Origin: Terana coerulea
Lineage: Eukaryota; Basidiomycota; Agaricomycetes; Polyporales; Phanerochaetaceae
Direction: 5' to 3'
Length of the DNA: 64,000 nucleotides
Assembly: GCA_024811115.1 (NCBI GenBank)
Contig: JAKOGH010000645.1
Coordinates: 186,001 to 250,000, forward strand
Below the pieces are notes generated by a model. It saw only the letters and a list, made by a program, of their open reading frames with translations, was not told where the DNA came from and did not search any database. Made by a program: the position numbers and the translations under genes. Of this stretch, positions 11,252 through 22,676 are shown piece after piece (within the stretch, counting starts at the first letter, position 1; every line of letters starts with the position of its first letter).

Positions 11252-13434
11252 TCAACGTGTAGATCTGTAAAAGAACCCACCAAGTGCAGCAATCAACGCA
11301 GCAGCTGCTATAACTCCTCCAAGTCCAGACACACGGAGAGCGGCTGCGCCGTTCTTCGTTGAGCTCCCGTCACTGCCGCCGCCACTGCTGCTGTTACCTC
11401 CGCTCCCAGTGCTGTTAGAGGAACTCGCGCCGCTGCCCTTTGCGCTGTCCACGCGAACGTCGGCTGGCAGCTCGGCAACCGCGGCCGTTGGCTGCTGGCC
11501 TATCTGTCCGCTGCCGACCGTGACCGTGGTGCCGTTGCTGGGAACTCCGTTGACGACCACGAAGAACAGGGCCGGGCCGGGCTGGAAAAGATTGGCGTTT
11601 GGCGGCGCCTGCGCGACGTGCAGGACGTAGGAGCCGTCGCTGTTGACCGTGTAGGTGTTGTTCAGCTGCATGAATCGCTGGCCCATGTTCATCGCGTGCG
11701 TCGTGAAGCCCGGGCGGACGAGCGAAACAATCGTGTTGCCTGCCGCGTCGTTGGCGGAGCCGGAGTACGAGGACGCGGGGATGGTGATGTCAAATGCGGA
11801 GCCGCCGTATGAGATGGTGGTCGGGACGCCTGATGGTGCCGGACGAGTCGTGGCGTTGAAGTATGGTGGATAGAATATTTCGGCCTTGTAAGTCGTGGGG
11901 AAGTGAGTGGTTGTGTTCACGTCGACGTTCGGGTTCGAGCCAGCGATAATAACTGCACCGCTAGGAAGAAGGAGGGCAGAGGAGTGATACAGACGAGGGA
12001 TGTTCGAAGTTGCAAGCCCAGCGTTAGACCAGCGTTTGCCGGCCGCAGCCTTAGGGTTGTAAATGGCTGGCTGTCCCACAGGTCCGGACGATAGCGACAT
12101 ACCGTAAGGCATATCGCTGTACGACAACGTTTCAAGCGTCTGCGTGGAGTATCCTGCCGTGCCGTTGAGCCCGCCGTTGAGGACAAGCATCGTTCCGTCA
12201 GGAAGTATGATGAACTGGCCCATGGTACGCGTCTCAAGCATATCGTCGTCTTCGACGTACGCGACGGCGGACCCATCTTGCGGCTCAGGTGTGAGGCGGT
12301 GGCACTTGTTCGATGCCGGGTGCTCCCAGGTATTCACGAACGGCCAAGAATAGTTGCCCCATGCGACGTCCGGCAGGTCACTGCCGCCACAGAAGAGACA
12401 GTCTGGGAGTAGTTGTTCGCCGGGGTGAGGGGCATCATAGCCGTGGCGCCAGAAGCAGGGTAAGCCCGAACAATGCCATCGGGCATGGGGGGCAGCGGGG
12501 TCTCTTGACCGGTGGCAGGATCCCAGAGAACTGTGGCGTAAAGTTAGCATCGCCGCGAAAGCCGTGATGGAATGCTATATTACAAATAACGAGAGTACGT
12601 ACTGGTAGACACGTTGGCCTGAAGAACCATTTGTCCGGACGCCATGAGGAATGTGTGCGGGTACGAATTAAGACCGCCGGCATCGACCAAGAACTGCATG
12701 GGTTGAGACGCTGGACCATTGTTGGGCCAGAACTCGTACGTGGGCTGCGACGCGCCGCCTTGCCAGACCGGATCATCGTCCTGTGGATAGTTGCGGTTGA
12801 CATAGCCGCCGTTGGTGAAACCGCCGATGATAGCGACCGTGCCGTCACCCAATGGTTCCGCAGTCGAGTACCAACGTTTGGCTTGCAGGTGCGTGACGTT
12901 CGCGTTGTCGTACCATTGGCACGAGGCCGAGGTGGCGGCGTCACTGCCCGTGCAGCTGCCGGGGTTCATGACCCGGACGCCCGTCAGGCCGTCGGTGTCT
13001 CCGAAGGTAGTGTCGTAGCTGCCTTGTCCAATATCGCCGTCGTTGCCGGTAGGGCCTACGGCCTTGTTTCCACCAAACGTTATGAAGAGCCGTTGGGCAT
13101 GTGCATGCCGGAAGCGCAGAAAGGGTTCGAGGTGACGGCAATGGGAGTCGCAGTCCTCGATGCGATGTCATAGACAGCACCAACGGCGGGGAAGCCGTTG
13201 AATTTGACGGCATTGCCTTCTGACTTGTCGAGAATGTAGACCTTCTCGTCGTTACCGAGGAACATCTAGTTTTGTGGTCAAAGCGTAAGTAGGCCTGCCA
13301 CTCCAAAGCATTAGTGACATACCATCATTGCGCTGACTTGCGTATTCCCCCATCTTCGAAACTACCCGGAGAGTGACCCTCCAACTGGGCGAAGGCTGTT
13401 GTAGCCCCAAACCGAGAGCCAAAAGAGATAACAT
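11252..13434 (-). pseudogene. Glyoxal oxidase / copper radical oxidase (AA5), four frameshifts
   Basis: Exons 13434-13323, 13265-12603 and 12530-11252 encode a nearly full copper radical oxidase: signal peptide MLSLLALGLG.., the N-terminal FLGNDEKVYILDKSEGNAV, FCASGMHMPNGS with the crosslinked-Cys region, the RWYSTAEPLGDGT Tyr region, PRLYHSSALLLPSGAV with the Tyr/His ligands, the HAMNMGQRFM His ligand and a DUF1929-type end. Family members oxidise aldehydes or alcohols and release H2O2. The C-terminus adds a Ser/Gly linker and a hydrophobic helix (GVIAAAALIAALGG), suggesting membrane or GPI anchoring. Four one-base deletions break the frame: CCCC at 13405, CCCCC at 13347, about 13085, and about 12395. 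The residues on both sides remain well conserved. This is either a very young pseudogene or sequence error at short runs. Confidence 0.8.
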
Positions 13435-14550
13435 TGCCGACTTCAGTGAGGCCAGCCGGAGGAATAGAAAGTTTGTGGTCGGGAGAGAATAGAACGACGG
13501 TGCCGCCGTAGAAGGGGAAGGGGGCAGGTCGGAAGAAAAGGAGAGTGAGGCTTCCTGAAAGACGGACGGGGGCTTGAGGATATGTACGGGCGGTGATATC
13601 CGCAAGCCGCAGGTTTTGAGCCTTGGCCAAGGACGAGCGTCCCAGAGCAGATCTAGACGACGGCTCGGCTTTCTCCTGCACAGCCTTTCTCAGAACGGGA
13701 ATGATCGCGGACTGAAGCTGCCAACGAATATTCCTGAAACAACATCCGGCGGGTTTTCAACATATCGTGAACGCTTGCTGCTTCAAACGCCCTGGTAGTG
13801 GTTCGCGGAAATGTTTGCAGAGAGACACATCTACGCATTCTTTTTTCCTGCCGTCCGACTCGGACTTGACGGGGATGCGATTTGCTACCGAGCACCGCTT
13901 GCTGTTAGCGAGAGCAGCAGAATCAAGACATACAACAACAACCCGAATGAATCTCACTATACGCATGCGAGCAGAGAATGGATTTGCTAAGAGTAGTGGC
14001 GGTTTGGCAGTGGGCGGCATGATGAGGATATAGGCGCTTGCCAGCGGGTTCTGAGATCTGAGGCCTGAGGCTTTGTGGCGTTTTTAAGCGGGAGAATCAG
14101 AGGCTACCAATTTGTCGGGCATTGGGCTGCAGCACGCAACATTTACTTCACAGCAAAACATAGCATTTTCAAAGATTACCCCCTGTTTCTTGATGGTAGG
14201 GAAGTCAGGACACATCTAGCATACGTTCGGAATCAGGCCACTCGCGGACATCACGGCTGCCCTCTGCAGCAGCAACACATCCTTAATTCGAAGGGGAGTG
14301 GGATGGTCTCAGACCGCGATTCCAAATGTTAGTAGGCTACAGGATGCCCGAGACCCGATCCAGACTGAGGATACCGGCTGCGGCGGGTCATTTGTACTCC
14401 TGACACGTACGACGTGAATAGAGAATGCGTCTGCAACAGCCATGTCTTCCTAACTCGTAGAGCCGGCAGGCTATACGGAGGACGCGCACGCAGGCAAGGA
14501 CGTGGCGCCCGCGCGCGTCCTTCAAGCGGAAGCGAAGGCCGCACGACACC
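13435..14550. other. Intergenic between oxidase and SEN54
   Basis: No splice-consistent gene was found on either strand. The left part is the presumed upstream region of the glyoxal oxidase gene and the right part is the 3' flank of SEN54. A minus-strand open frame at 13757-14020 begins with a hydrophobic segment but has no acceptable continuation. Confidence 0.3.
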
Positions 14551-16186
14551 TCAGTTCATGGGGAAATCCTCGAACGCCCCTTGTCCAAACCGGAAGAAGC
14601 TGATCGTCCCTGCATCGACCACCGCAACGACAACCATTTTCTTCCCGCTCTTCAGCACGGCGAAAGGATTGGTCCGCTGGACCGGCTTCGCGTCGACTGG
14701 AGGGGTGAACGCCCAAGGGAATAGCCGTTGAATCAGGCCAGGTTTTATGCCGTGAGGGTGGGAAGGGTGGACCGGTGTCGATGTGGGCTTCGTCGGGTTT
14801 ACAGGTTGGAGGGCGCGTCGTCGAGGGATCGGTGGCGGAAGCTCAGGGAGAACCGAGAATAGATCGTCGAGCTCCGTAAGGGAAGGCATAGGTGTCGTGC
14901 GTGCACTGGAATGATCTGTGAGAAAGTGACAGACATACGGGGACACGGTGAGCTCACTTGATCACGACTACCGAGAAGTCCGGAGCTGGTGGCGCTGTCT
15001 TCTTGAACGGTGTGGATGGTTTGTAGAGGTTGAAGAAGATTTGGTATGGTGACGGCTCAGTGGGTCTTTCGACATGGAGCGGTGTATTAAACCCAGACGG
15101 GAGCAGGCGGAGTGATTTGTACAGTGAAGCTGTTATATACGGTAAGTCAGGAGACACCAGAGAGTAATGTAGCGTGCGTACGATAACTCAGATTGTGATG
15201 TATCCACCGGTTGAAGCGTATCGGCCTCCACCAGTCCAGTTTCCTCTTGAAAATACTGACGAGGGTCCGGAGAGGAGACAGAGCTGCCGCAAAACATCTC
15301 GCCCCAAACGTTTGGGGAGTTCCTATGTTCGTATCGAAAGGCGTCGCCTTTGGATATGCTTCCGACGGTGGTGTCGTTCGCGTAACAACGTAACCCAAGC
15401 GTTTGAGGTATGCATACACCTAAAAAGTCGCACACTGTCAGCTCTTTACGCCGTCCCTACCATAGACAGCCAACCGCACCTGGTACTTCTCCAATGTCAA
15501 GTCTTCCTTTCCAACCATATCCGCAAACGCCTGCTGCACCGTCATAGGTACCCCCTCCATTTCCTCCAATCCAGACTGCCCGCTCTGAACCAACTCGCTC
15601 TCGTTCCAGCAGTACATGGCACCCCTCTCTACCAGGTATAGTGCTTCTTCTGGTAGAAGTTCCAGGCGTTTCGCGACCTTAAGAGAATCTTCTTTATTTG
15701 ATGACGGTATGCGTGCGACGGAGTGTCCCATAGTAGAGAAATGGATTCCGCGAGCCAGCGTGACGTGCGCACGGGCGATGGTTGGATGCCATACTCCATA
15801 GCTTATGGATTTACTAGCGGGAAAATGGTTACGGAACAGCGCACTGGGCGAGGATAGAGCCAGTATACCTGGAAATTGTGCGCGTTGACCGCAGAGCATC
15901 CACCATGGCCGACCGGGCACGGTCCAGATTATGGCGTTGCAGACCAGAGCTCACAGTAGGTTCAAAGTCCTTTTCTCCACGCTTCGGTATCACTGGCCTT
16001 AGAACAGTCCTATACTCCTCCATTCAGCTCAGGAAACTGGACTGGAGCGCCATGAACGTACGGCAGCTTCGTCCAGTCTGGCCCTTCATCCTCATCTCCC
16101 GAAGACTCGTCGTCGTCGTCTTGCGCCCTCTTGTCATCAAGTGAGAGCTTGGATACAGCATTTGGTTCTTCAAGCGTGTCGTCCAT
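14551..16186 (-). CDS. SEN54: tRNA-splicing endonuclease subunit Sen54
   Basis: Six exons (16186-16062, 16009-15869, 15813-15480, 15419-15182, 15129-14958, 14905-14551) join in frame to 454 residues. An acidic N-terminus (KRAQDDDDESSGDEDEG) is followed by the Sen54 core: RPVIPKRGEKDFEP, LDRARSAMVDALR, HPTIARAHVTLARG, KRLELLPEEALYLVERGAMYCW, then LTLEKYQVYAYLKRLGYVV. The C-terminal domain ends VVDAGTISFFRFGQGAF. Sen54 is a structural subunit of the tetrameric nuclease that removes introns from pre-tRNA. The ATG at 16186 is the first in frame. The exact acceptor of intron 1 is ambiguous by 12 nt but both choices keep frame. The gene is intact, with no odd residues noted. It is tandem to the RING gene upstream. 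Confidence 0.93.
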
Positions 16187-16629
16187 GACGAGAGCAAGCG
16201 TTGGGATATATTTCAATGGGGTGGGATGGAGAGCTCGAGTCAGGTCGAGCGGTAGAGTCAAGGTCAAATTGTAAACACCGTAGATCTGGTTTTCCAGATC
16301 CGGTCACGATCGAGCTCAATGTAATCTGGCCTCGCGAGTACTACGCGTAAATTTCCTTCACATATGTAGCAACGTATATTACAATTGACAGTACAATAGT
16401 AATGGGCGCGAGATGCAACTGTTCACATTACTCGAATAAAACTGACGCCAGTTCATGACGAAGAAAGACAAGCCAGTAAGACGCTACGCCCTTCTCTGCA
16501 AGCGGCGCAAGACTAGTAAACGGCTCTATTGACGCGACTCGAGTAGGCCAGTAGTAGTGGTCGTCTGAGGGTCTCGAAAAAGAAGCATCGTGGTTAAATC
16601 CGGCTGACTTCGAGCCGCGAGATGCTTCG

Positions 16630-18604
16630 CTACGAGCGTCTTGAGGAAGGCGTACGAAGGGATACCTCGTTGATTAGATCCGGCAGTTCGTCGTCGTCTT
16701 CATCGTCGGCTTCATCATCATCCTCGACAATGTGTGGAGAGTACGGGGGCGAAGATGGTGCAGCCAAGGAATGGCTGACAGGCAGAAGATCCGGGAGTTC
16801 TTCGTCATCTTCCTCCAGCCATTCATCGTCTTCCTCATCTTCCCCCGCGTCCTCAAGAGGAGGCGCTTGTGCGTCTAGTCCAATGTTCGGATTCAGGAAC
16901 GGCAGGAGAGCGGCAAGCATGCTTTCTCTGGTTACTGGATCGATGTTGTAGAAATCGGCGACTTCGGGGTTGGGCGGAACAGAGTCGAACAAGTTAATGG
17001 GAATACTTGTACTTTGTGAAAACCGGACCGATGGTGATACAGGCTGCGTTCCGGGGGTAGATCTCAACGCCGAAGAAAACTGGTCAGGGATGAGGGCCGG
17101 CAGATCGTCACCGTCGTCTTCGTTGTCAGGTGTCGAGACAGACTGCGAGCTTGTCGGAGTTGGGTCTACTTCATCTTCTGTCATGCGTGGCATGCGGTCA
17201 ACGGTACAGAGCAGAATCCCAGGATTTCTTACACACACCTGCATCAAGTTCGCCGTCGTGGCCTCCCTCCAGCTTCCGCTCCTCCCGCACTAGCCAGCGC
17301 TCGAAGCCCCTGCCCTTCGGCGGAGACCATAGCTTGTTCATCAGAGGATGCCCGGACCGTGTTCGGATCTCTCGGAGGAAGGTCAAGGTTAAAGAGTCCG
17401 GGTCGATGTCGAACCTGCATGTCGGACATGTAGTCTTGCGCCCTAGCCACGGGGAGAGGCAGTGCGAGTGGAAGAGGTGCATGCCAGGACATGGGAAGGC
17501 AAGAATCGCGGATGGCGATGGCAACTGCTTGCCTGGCGCTTCGCCACTCGGGGATGGTACCTGGGCGGGCGGAAGCACGGCCTGTTCTGCACTTTCTACG
17601 GGACCCACGAAGGTCTCCCGACACACAGCGCATCCATCAACGTCCTCGCCCTCCTTACCAGCACGGACCTTCTCATACCGTCGTGTGAGTTCTTGCGGTA
17701 CAACTTCGAGACCTTTGAGAATGGTCTCTGCTCGCTTCGGGTCGTGATCTGGAATGGCTGGTGCGCCGACGCCTCCCATAATTTGCCTGAGCCCCTCGAA
17801 GAGCGTCCGCGTGAACGGCGCTCGAGTTCCATTGGTAGCCCCAATTGGAGGGTCATCAGCTCGGGCCGCGCCAGATCCAACGAGCATGCGAGCGAGGTCG
17901 AAGGCATGGGGATCCTCATTATCCGTAGGTCCCATGCTGTCCCTTATACTGAGGAGTTGCTGGAGTCGGCGATATGCTGCCGCTTCTCTCTCGTCCAACT
18001 CTTGGATCTCAGCGGGAGTGGGGAGGCCGAGAGGTGGCATCGTGGCAGGGAATGGCGCACCTTCAACGTTCCCCTCGTCGCCACTCCCGTCTTCTGCTTC
18101 CTCATCGCTGTCCTCTTCATCCGAGTCAAAATCGATATCCTCGTCTGATGAGTCCGACACCGTCTGCAGCGAAGGTAAGCTGCTGTCGCTCTCGTACTGT
18201 TCGTCCCCCGTCCGTCTTGCTGGCCTCTGGTGCCGCCTTTCTGTAGTGGATGCGTGTCCTGCAGACCTCGAAAATGGTACCAGAGGTGGAGGCACATCAT
18301 CGCCTACCGGGCCAGCTTCCAGGAGCCCTTGGGCGGCTTCAGCGAGGCCGGCAGGAGTTCGCCATGTAGGCCGTGCGCCAAACCTCGGCGATGCTGAAAC
18401 CTCCTCCTCATCTTCCCACTCCTCGTCTGAGCCGTCCGAGATGGTCGACAAAGTCGGCATGCTGCCATCCGTTTGCGCCTCGGAGATCGTCCTCTCTATC
18501 CGCCCCGAGTTGGAGGACGTCGTCGATGTGTCGGGAGCAGCGTCTGGAGTGACCTGAGATGAGCCTCCTTCGGTTGGCACATTGGAGACGTGGTTGTGTT
18601 CCAT
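16630..18604 (-). CDS. RING-H2 finger protein, acidic tails (putative E3 ligase)
   Basis: Two exons (18604-17239, 17177-16630) give 637 residues. The N-terminal half is rich in Ser, Asp and Glu (SDSSDEDIDFDSDEEDSDEE). A RING-H2 domain follows near residues 345-410: CAVCRETF, a spacer with Pro, then CPGMHLFHSHCLSPWL and CPTCRFDI, the C3H2C3 pattern. After FLREIRTRSGHPLMNKLWSPPKGRGFERWL the second exon adds another acidic low-complexity tail (GEDEEDDEWLEEDDEE, VEDDDEADDEDDDE). RING-H2 proteins of this type transfer ubiquitin from an E2; the substrate is unknown. The ATG at 18604 is the first in frame. The 343-bp gap to the HDAC gene is a divergent promoter. Confidence 0.88.
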
Positions 18605-18947
18605 TCTGAGGGTGTGGGAAGGTGGGTTCAACAAGGCGGATCCGTGCAAGCTGACAGGGCGCTCATTATATTTATCGGCGCCTTGTCTGTCTTATTCCCA
18701 CAGTTCGGCAGTAGCCGGACGCCACAAAGCCGTAGCTGGTTCGGTTCCTGACCTGAGCAGGTTGTCTTCAGTACGCTACAGCCTCCTGAGGTATGTGCCC
18801 TCCATCGCTTTTAGGTTGCTGTTAAACTTGCTGTGCTACAACTAGCTTATTAACCTTGGTCAACAAGCATCCCCCAACACACAGACTCTGCTTATTTGGC
18901 TTGCGGGTGCGAATCGTGAAGCCGCCACGAAAAATCCACCAAACAGA
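18605..18947. promoter_or_regulatory. Divergent promoter, RING gene / HDAC gene
   Basis: The 343 bp lie between the start codons of two head-to-head genes. A TATA-like CATTATATTTATCGG lies at about 18664, near the RING side. No other element was assigned. Co-regulation of the two genes is possible but untested. Confidence 0.5.
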
Positions 18948-21041
18948 ATGGTTAAAGTATATCTCCAGGAAGCTTGTTTGAAGCATCAATTCATAAGGTC
19001 AAAAGATATCTCAAATGTTGTCGAAAGGCCAGAGCGTCTCCGCGCCCTGAACGTGGGAGTTGCGACCGTAATGGCTCGGATGTCAGGCTCAGGCACACCG
19101 CAAAACATGGCCTCGAAGGAGGCAGCGGAAGAGAAGAACAACCCCGATACTTTAGCTTTTGCAATTGAGCGAATGAACATCAAGGAATCGCGCTCATCTC
19201 TAACAGGAGGTGCCGTGGAGGTCGTCAAGAGCGACGCGCAAGTGGACCTGTTGAACAACGCCGCAGTCAAGTTCATCCATGGTGACATCGACGGCGATAT
19301 ATATTTGGAGAAGCTAGTAAAGCTTGCCAAAGAGAGCAGGGACAATATAACAGCCAATGGTACGGAGATTCCGGAGGGACTGTCACAAGGAGATCTCTAT
19401 CGTATGTGGGATATTTTGGTGTACTTGCCCTGTTCAAAGGCTTACGCTACGAGCTAGTCTGTCCCGAGTCTGTTACGGCAATCCAAGGAGCTTTGGGGAC
19501 GATGTGCGAGGCCGTTGACGGTGTGATGGATCCATCTTCGTCTACACCCCGAGCGTTTGTGGCGGTTCGACCACCCGGGCACCACTGTGGAGAGGTGAAA
19601 TGAGGCCCTCTGCACCTTATCCGTGTCTAATCGCAGGTATCATACAGGACACTCCGTCGGGCTTTTGCTTTGTGAACAACGTAGCTGTTGCAGCTGCACA
19701 TGGTGAGCGTTCTCTGCCTCGTTGGGGCCCCAAAACTCACCTGAGATGCGCCATACAGCCCATTTGAAACACAATGTCACTCGTGTTGTCATTTTCGATA
19801 TTGATCTTCATCATGGTACATTTGGTTTCCTGATTGACACATATCAAGACCTAAACGCGTTTCAACAGGGAACGGGACTCAGTCTATCGTTTGGCAAATT
19901 AACGAAGAGGCATATCGCGTGAAGCTCGAGGAGTCTCATGGAGCTGTTCAAGGAAAGCCTCACTTGCAAGTCTACTATGGCAGTCTGCACGACGTCTTAT
20001 CGTACCCCTGCGAAGTGAGCCTCCCTTTCCCCTTCGTACAGATTTGGATCATAATGTTTTCACCAAAGGACGGAAACTAGCACTCGTCCAGGCTGCATCA
20101 ATCTCCATCCATGGCCCTCATGGGCAGTACATTGAGAACATTCACCTCGAGCCCTACAAATCCGAGGAACAGTTCATGGACGAGCTCTATGAACAAAAAT
20201 ACTCGCGACTGCTTCACAAAGCACGTCAGTTTATCGACTCGACAGGCGGACCGAAAGACGATGTACTTGTATTCATAAGGCTAGCCTTCAACGCTCTAAT
20301 ATCGGCAGTTAAAGCAATGCTAACACCGTGTACTAGTTGCGGCTTCGATGCGTGCGAACACGAATATGAATCCATGTCGAGACATCAACGCAAAGTCCCA
20401 GTATCCTTTTATCACCGCTTCGCCCAAGATGCGCGGAGGTTCGCAGACGAGGTCGCTCATGGAAAACTGATAAGCGTCCTGGAAGGCGGATACAGCGATC
20501 GGGCGATAACAAGCGGAGCTATCGCTCATCTCGCTGGTTTGGCTGAAGATGAGAACGTTAGAGCAGAAGCTGAGTGGTGGAAGCTTGAGAACCTTATTTC
20601 GGTAAGCCATTGCCACAAATTATCAAAAATGTTACTCACCATGGTCTTCAACTCCTCAAGCTCGAGAAGACCACCAAGAAACGGCGAGGCGGGCGACCGT
20701 CGGTCACTAGTCATGAACATTGGTTGGAACGCACGTTGGAATACTTCGCTCAGATCGACACCTTAGCTCCAATAATTCAGCCTGTCGCACCTCCGCTAGC
20801 GATGGCGCTCCGCGACCGCTCGAAACCGACGAGTACGGCGGCCACTGCAGAAACTCAACGGACATCAAGTAAGCCGGCGAAGAAGGCAGCAAAGAAGACG
20901 AAAGCCGCGACGAGTGACGGGGAGGGCTCTGCAACCGAAGCTGCGCCCGCTATCGCACCAGAAGTGGCGCCGAAGAAGTTGCCGAGAGTTGTGCTGAAGC
21001 TGGGGCCAGACCCAGGCAAAGAGCTATCTCCAACGTCTTGA
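18948..21041 (+). CDS. HOS3: HOS3-type histone deacetylase, one apparent frameshift
   Basis: Eight exons: 18948-19401, 19458-19594, 19648-19702, 19759-19815, 19869-20014, 20069-20279, 20337-20601, 20661-21041. The zinc-dependent deacetylase core is complete: ERPERLRAL near the start, VRPPGHHCGED with the HH pair, GFCFVNNVAVAAAH, IFDIDLHHGNGTQ, SISIHGPHG, SCGFDACEHE and LEGGYSDRAITSGAIAHL. The arrangement and the segment KVPVSFYHRFAQDA match yeast Hos3 rather than Rpd3 or Hda1. The tail is Lys/Ala-rich (KKAAKKTKAATSDGEG). At 20077-20080 the frame meets TAG after DGN; one base appears to be missing, and the next codons resume as ALVQAASIS. Intron 20280-20336 has a GC donor (GCTAGC). A nuclear or cytosolic lysine deacetylase is expected. 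Whether the lesion is real is open. Confidence 0.88.
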
Positions 21042-21188
21042 CCTTGCGGCATTTTGGTTCTGGAGCGCGAGCGCTACCTTGTTTTCGTGCGTATATATTG
21101 TAATTAGAATGCTCAAGGCAATGCCCGTTATATGTATGTTCTATCATGGTTCCAATGCGAGCAACTGCAATATAATAGCCTCCATAGC

Positions 21189-22309
21189 TCACCAGCCGGC
21201 CAGCCCATGCACTGCCCACTCATACACGCCCAAAAACACCGCCCCTCCCGCAGAGATCCACATGGTCCTCGGTATGACACCGGAAAATAAGGCTTTTACA
21301 CCCTCGTTATGGTAAATATGGGTGAGCCGTCCGATCAGTGAAGGCATCTTTTGCTCGGATGATTTCTGCGACAGAGTATGATCAGCGACGGGAAGTGCAA
21401 TAAGACCAAAAGACGCACCCGAACATCGGTCATGACCCTAGTTTTAAGTACGTCCAACGGTGTGGTCGCAGCCGCAGCAAAACCCCCAGATATACTGCCG
21501 CAAATCGCTGCTTCATGGGCGTGTAGAGGTTTTCGCCCGACAATGCGAGATAGTCGCGACTTCAGTATCTCGTATAGAGGGAATTGGATGGAGGTAAATG
21601 GTATCTGGCACATGTGAGGGATTAACGCCTGGTAGATGGGATAACGCATACATACCTCTCTCATGACAGTGATCCCAAAACCCCTATAGAAACCCCTCAG
21701 CCCTTCTTGTGATAGGACTAGCTTCGCCGCCGCGTAGGAGGAGTGCGCCACCGTCCCATAACTCGCCGTTTGCATCCGGGTTTTGATGACTTCGGTGGGA
21801 ACGCGCACCAAACATGCTGCCTGTATATCATACTGTTAAGCAGGGACCCTCGTCAAAAGGACAGCCACACTGACCACTTCGCCGGTCGAGGCGGCCAGCA
21901 TATGAGTCACGGGAGCGAGATGTGATGGTAGTGGGCTGTTCTTCTTTAGGGTATCGTACGTGCAGAAGAACAGCGCAGCTGGTAAATCGTTCATAAGCTT
22001 AGAACGATTCCTGTAGACGTATCGCAAGTATACCTCCAGGCGCACTCCCTACAACAACACTTCCTATCCCTTTGTATATCCCCTTGAAACCTCCAGCGTT
22101 GATGAAGCCTTGCGCAGACTGCAGACGCGTCTTCACCGTGTCGATAGGGAAGAAGAGGAGGTCTACGGACGTTCCTGCCAGTCCACCTGCCTGTCAAGCT
22201 CTGGAAGTCCGTTGACAAGAAGGCAAGAGGCAGTGCTCACGGCCAAGGAGTGATAGAACGAGGGCCCTGTGCGACCGGTCTCTGAAAACTTTTCCTCCCT
22301 CTTCACCAT
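21189..22309 (-). CDS. PET8: Mitochondrial S-adenosylmethionine carrier
   Basis: Six exons (22309-22241, 22190-22034, 21978-21875, 21820-21656, 21604-21419, 21365-21189) join to 285 residues, a standard length for an SLC25 carrier. All three carrier signatures are visible: [16 protein letters not shown] and PLDVLKTR. Segments typical of the SAM carrier are [33 protein letters not shown] and the end [20 protein letters not shown]. The protein exchanges cytosolic S-adenosylmethionine for matrix S-adenosylhomocysteine across the inner mitochondrial membrane. Exons are intact and all junctions are GT-AG. The gene is convergent with the HDAC gene, with 147 bp between the stop codons. Confidence 0.95.
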
Positions 22310-22676
22310 TTTGGTCTAGCGAGAGGCTTCACGGGCAAAGTGGAGAAATATGGCAGTGACGGCTTTCAGCAAGTTCGCTATGAGCGCACGCGCGATTTAG
22401 CAGCGTGTAATCACGCTGACGGCATCTAAAGCGCCTAATTAAATTAATTTTCATGGTTCCATGTTCCTTTCACTGGCATGCGAGTGATCATGCCTACTAC
22501 GCTCTGAATGTCTTAATCATGCCCGCAGGGAGTCAACCTTCAACGCTGTTGTGTGATGCGGAGATAAATACACCTTTGATAATTCTACAGCAAGAGCGTG
22601 TTGCGTTAGCGCCTGGAGGCCACGAAATCCATACAGCGAACGAACTTGAATGAGCTGTACGGTACCAAGGCTAGCG
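22310..22676. other. Promoter region, no gene
   Basis: This is the upstream region of the SAM carrier followed by the 3' flank of the first membrane-family gene. It contains an AT-rich patch near 22437-22455. No exon was found. Confidence 0.3.

Noticed and set aside
16622..16951. Plus-strand poly-Ser frame
   Set aside because: Antisense of the acidic tail of the same RING gene.
17754..18557. 267-codon plus-strand open frame
   Set aside because: It is the antisense of the acidic, Ser-rich RING protein; its long Ser runs mirror the Asp/Glu codons of the true gene.
19402..19439. 38-nt intron in the HDAC gene
   Set aside because: Too short; the acceptor CTAG at 19457 gives a 56-nt intron and the family sequence DLYLCPES.
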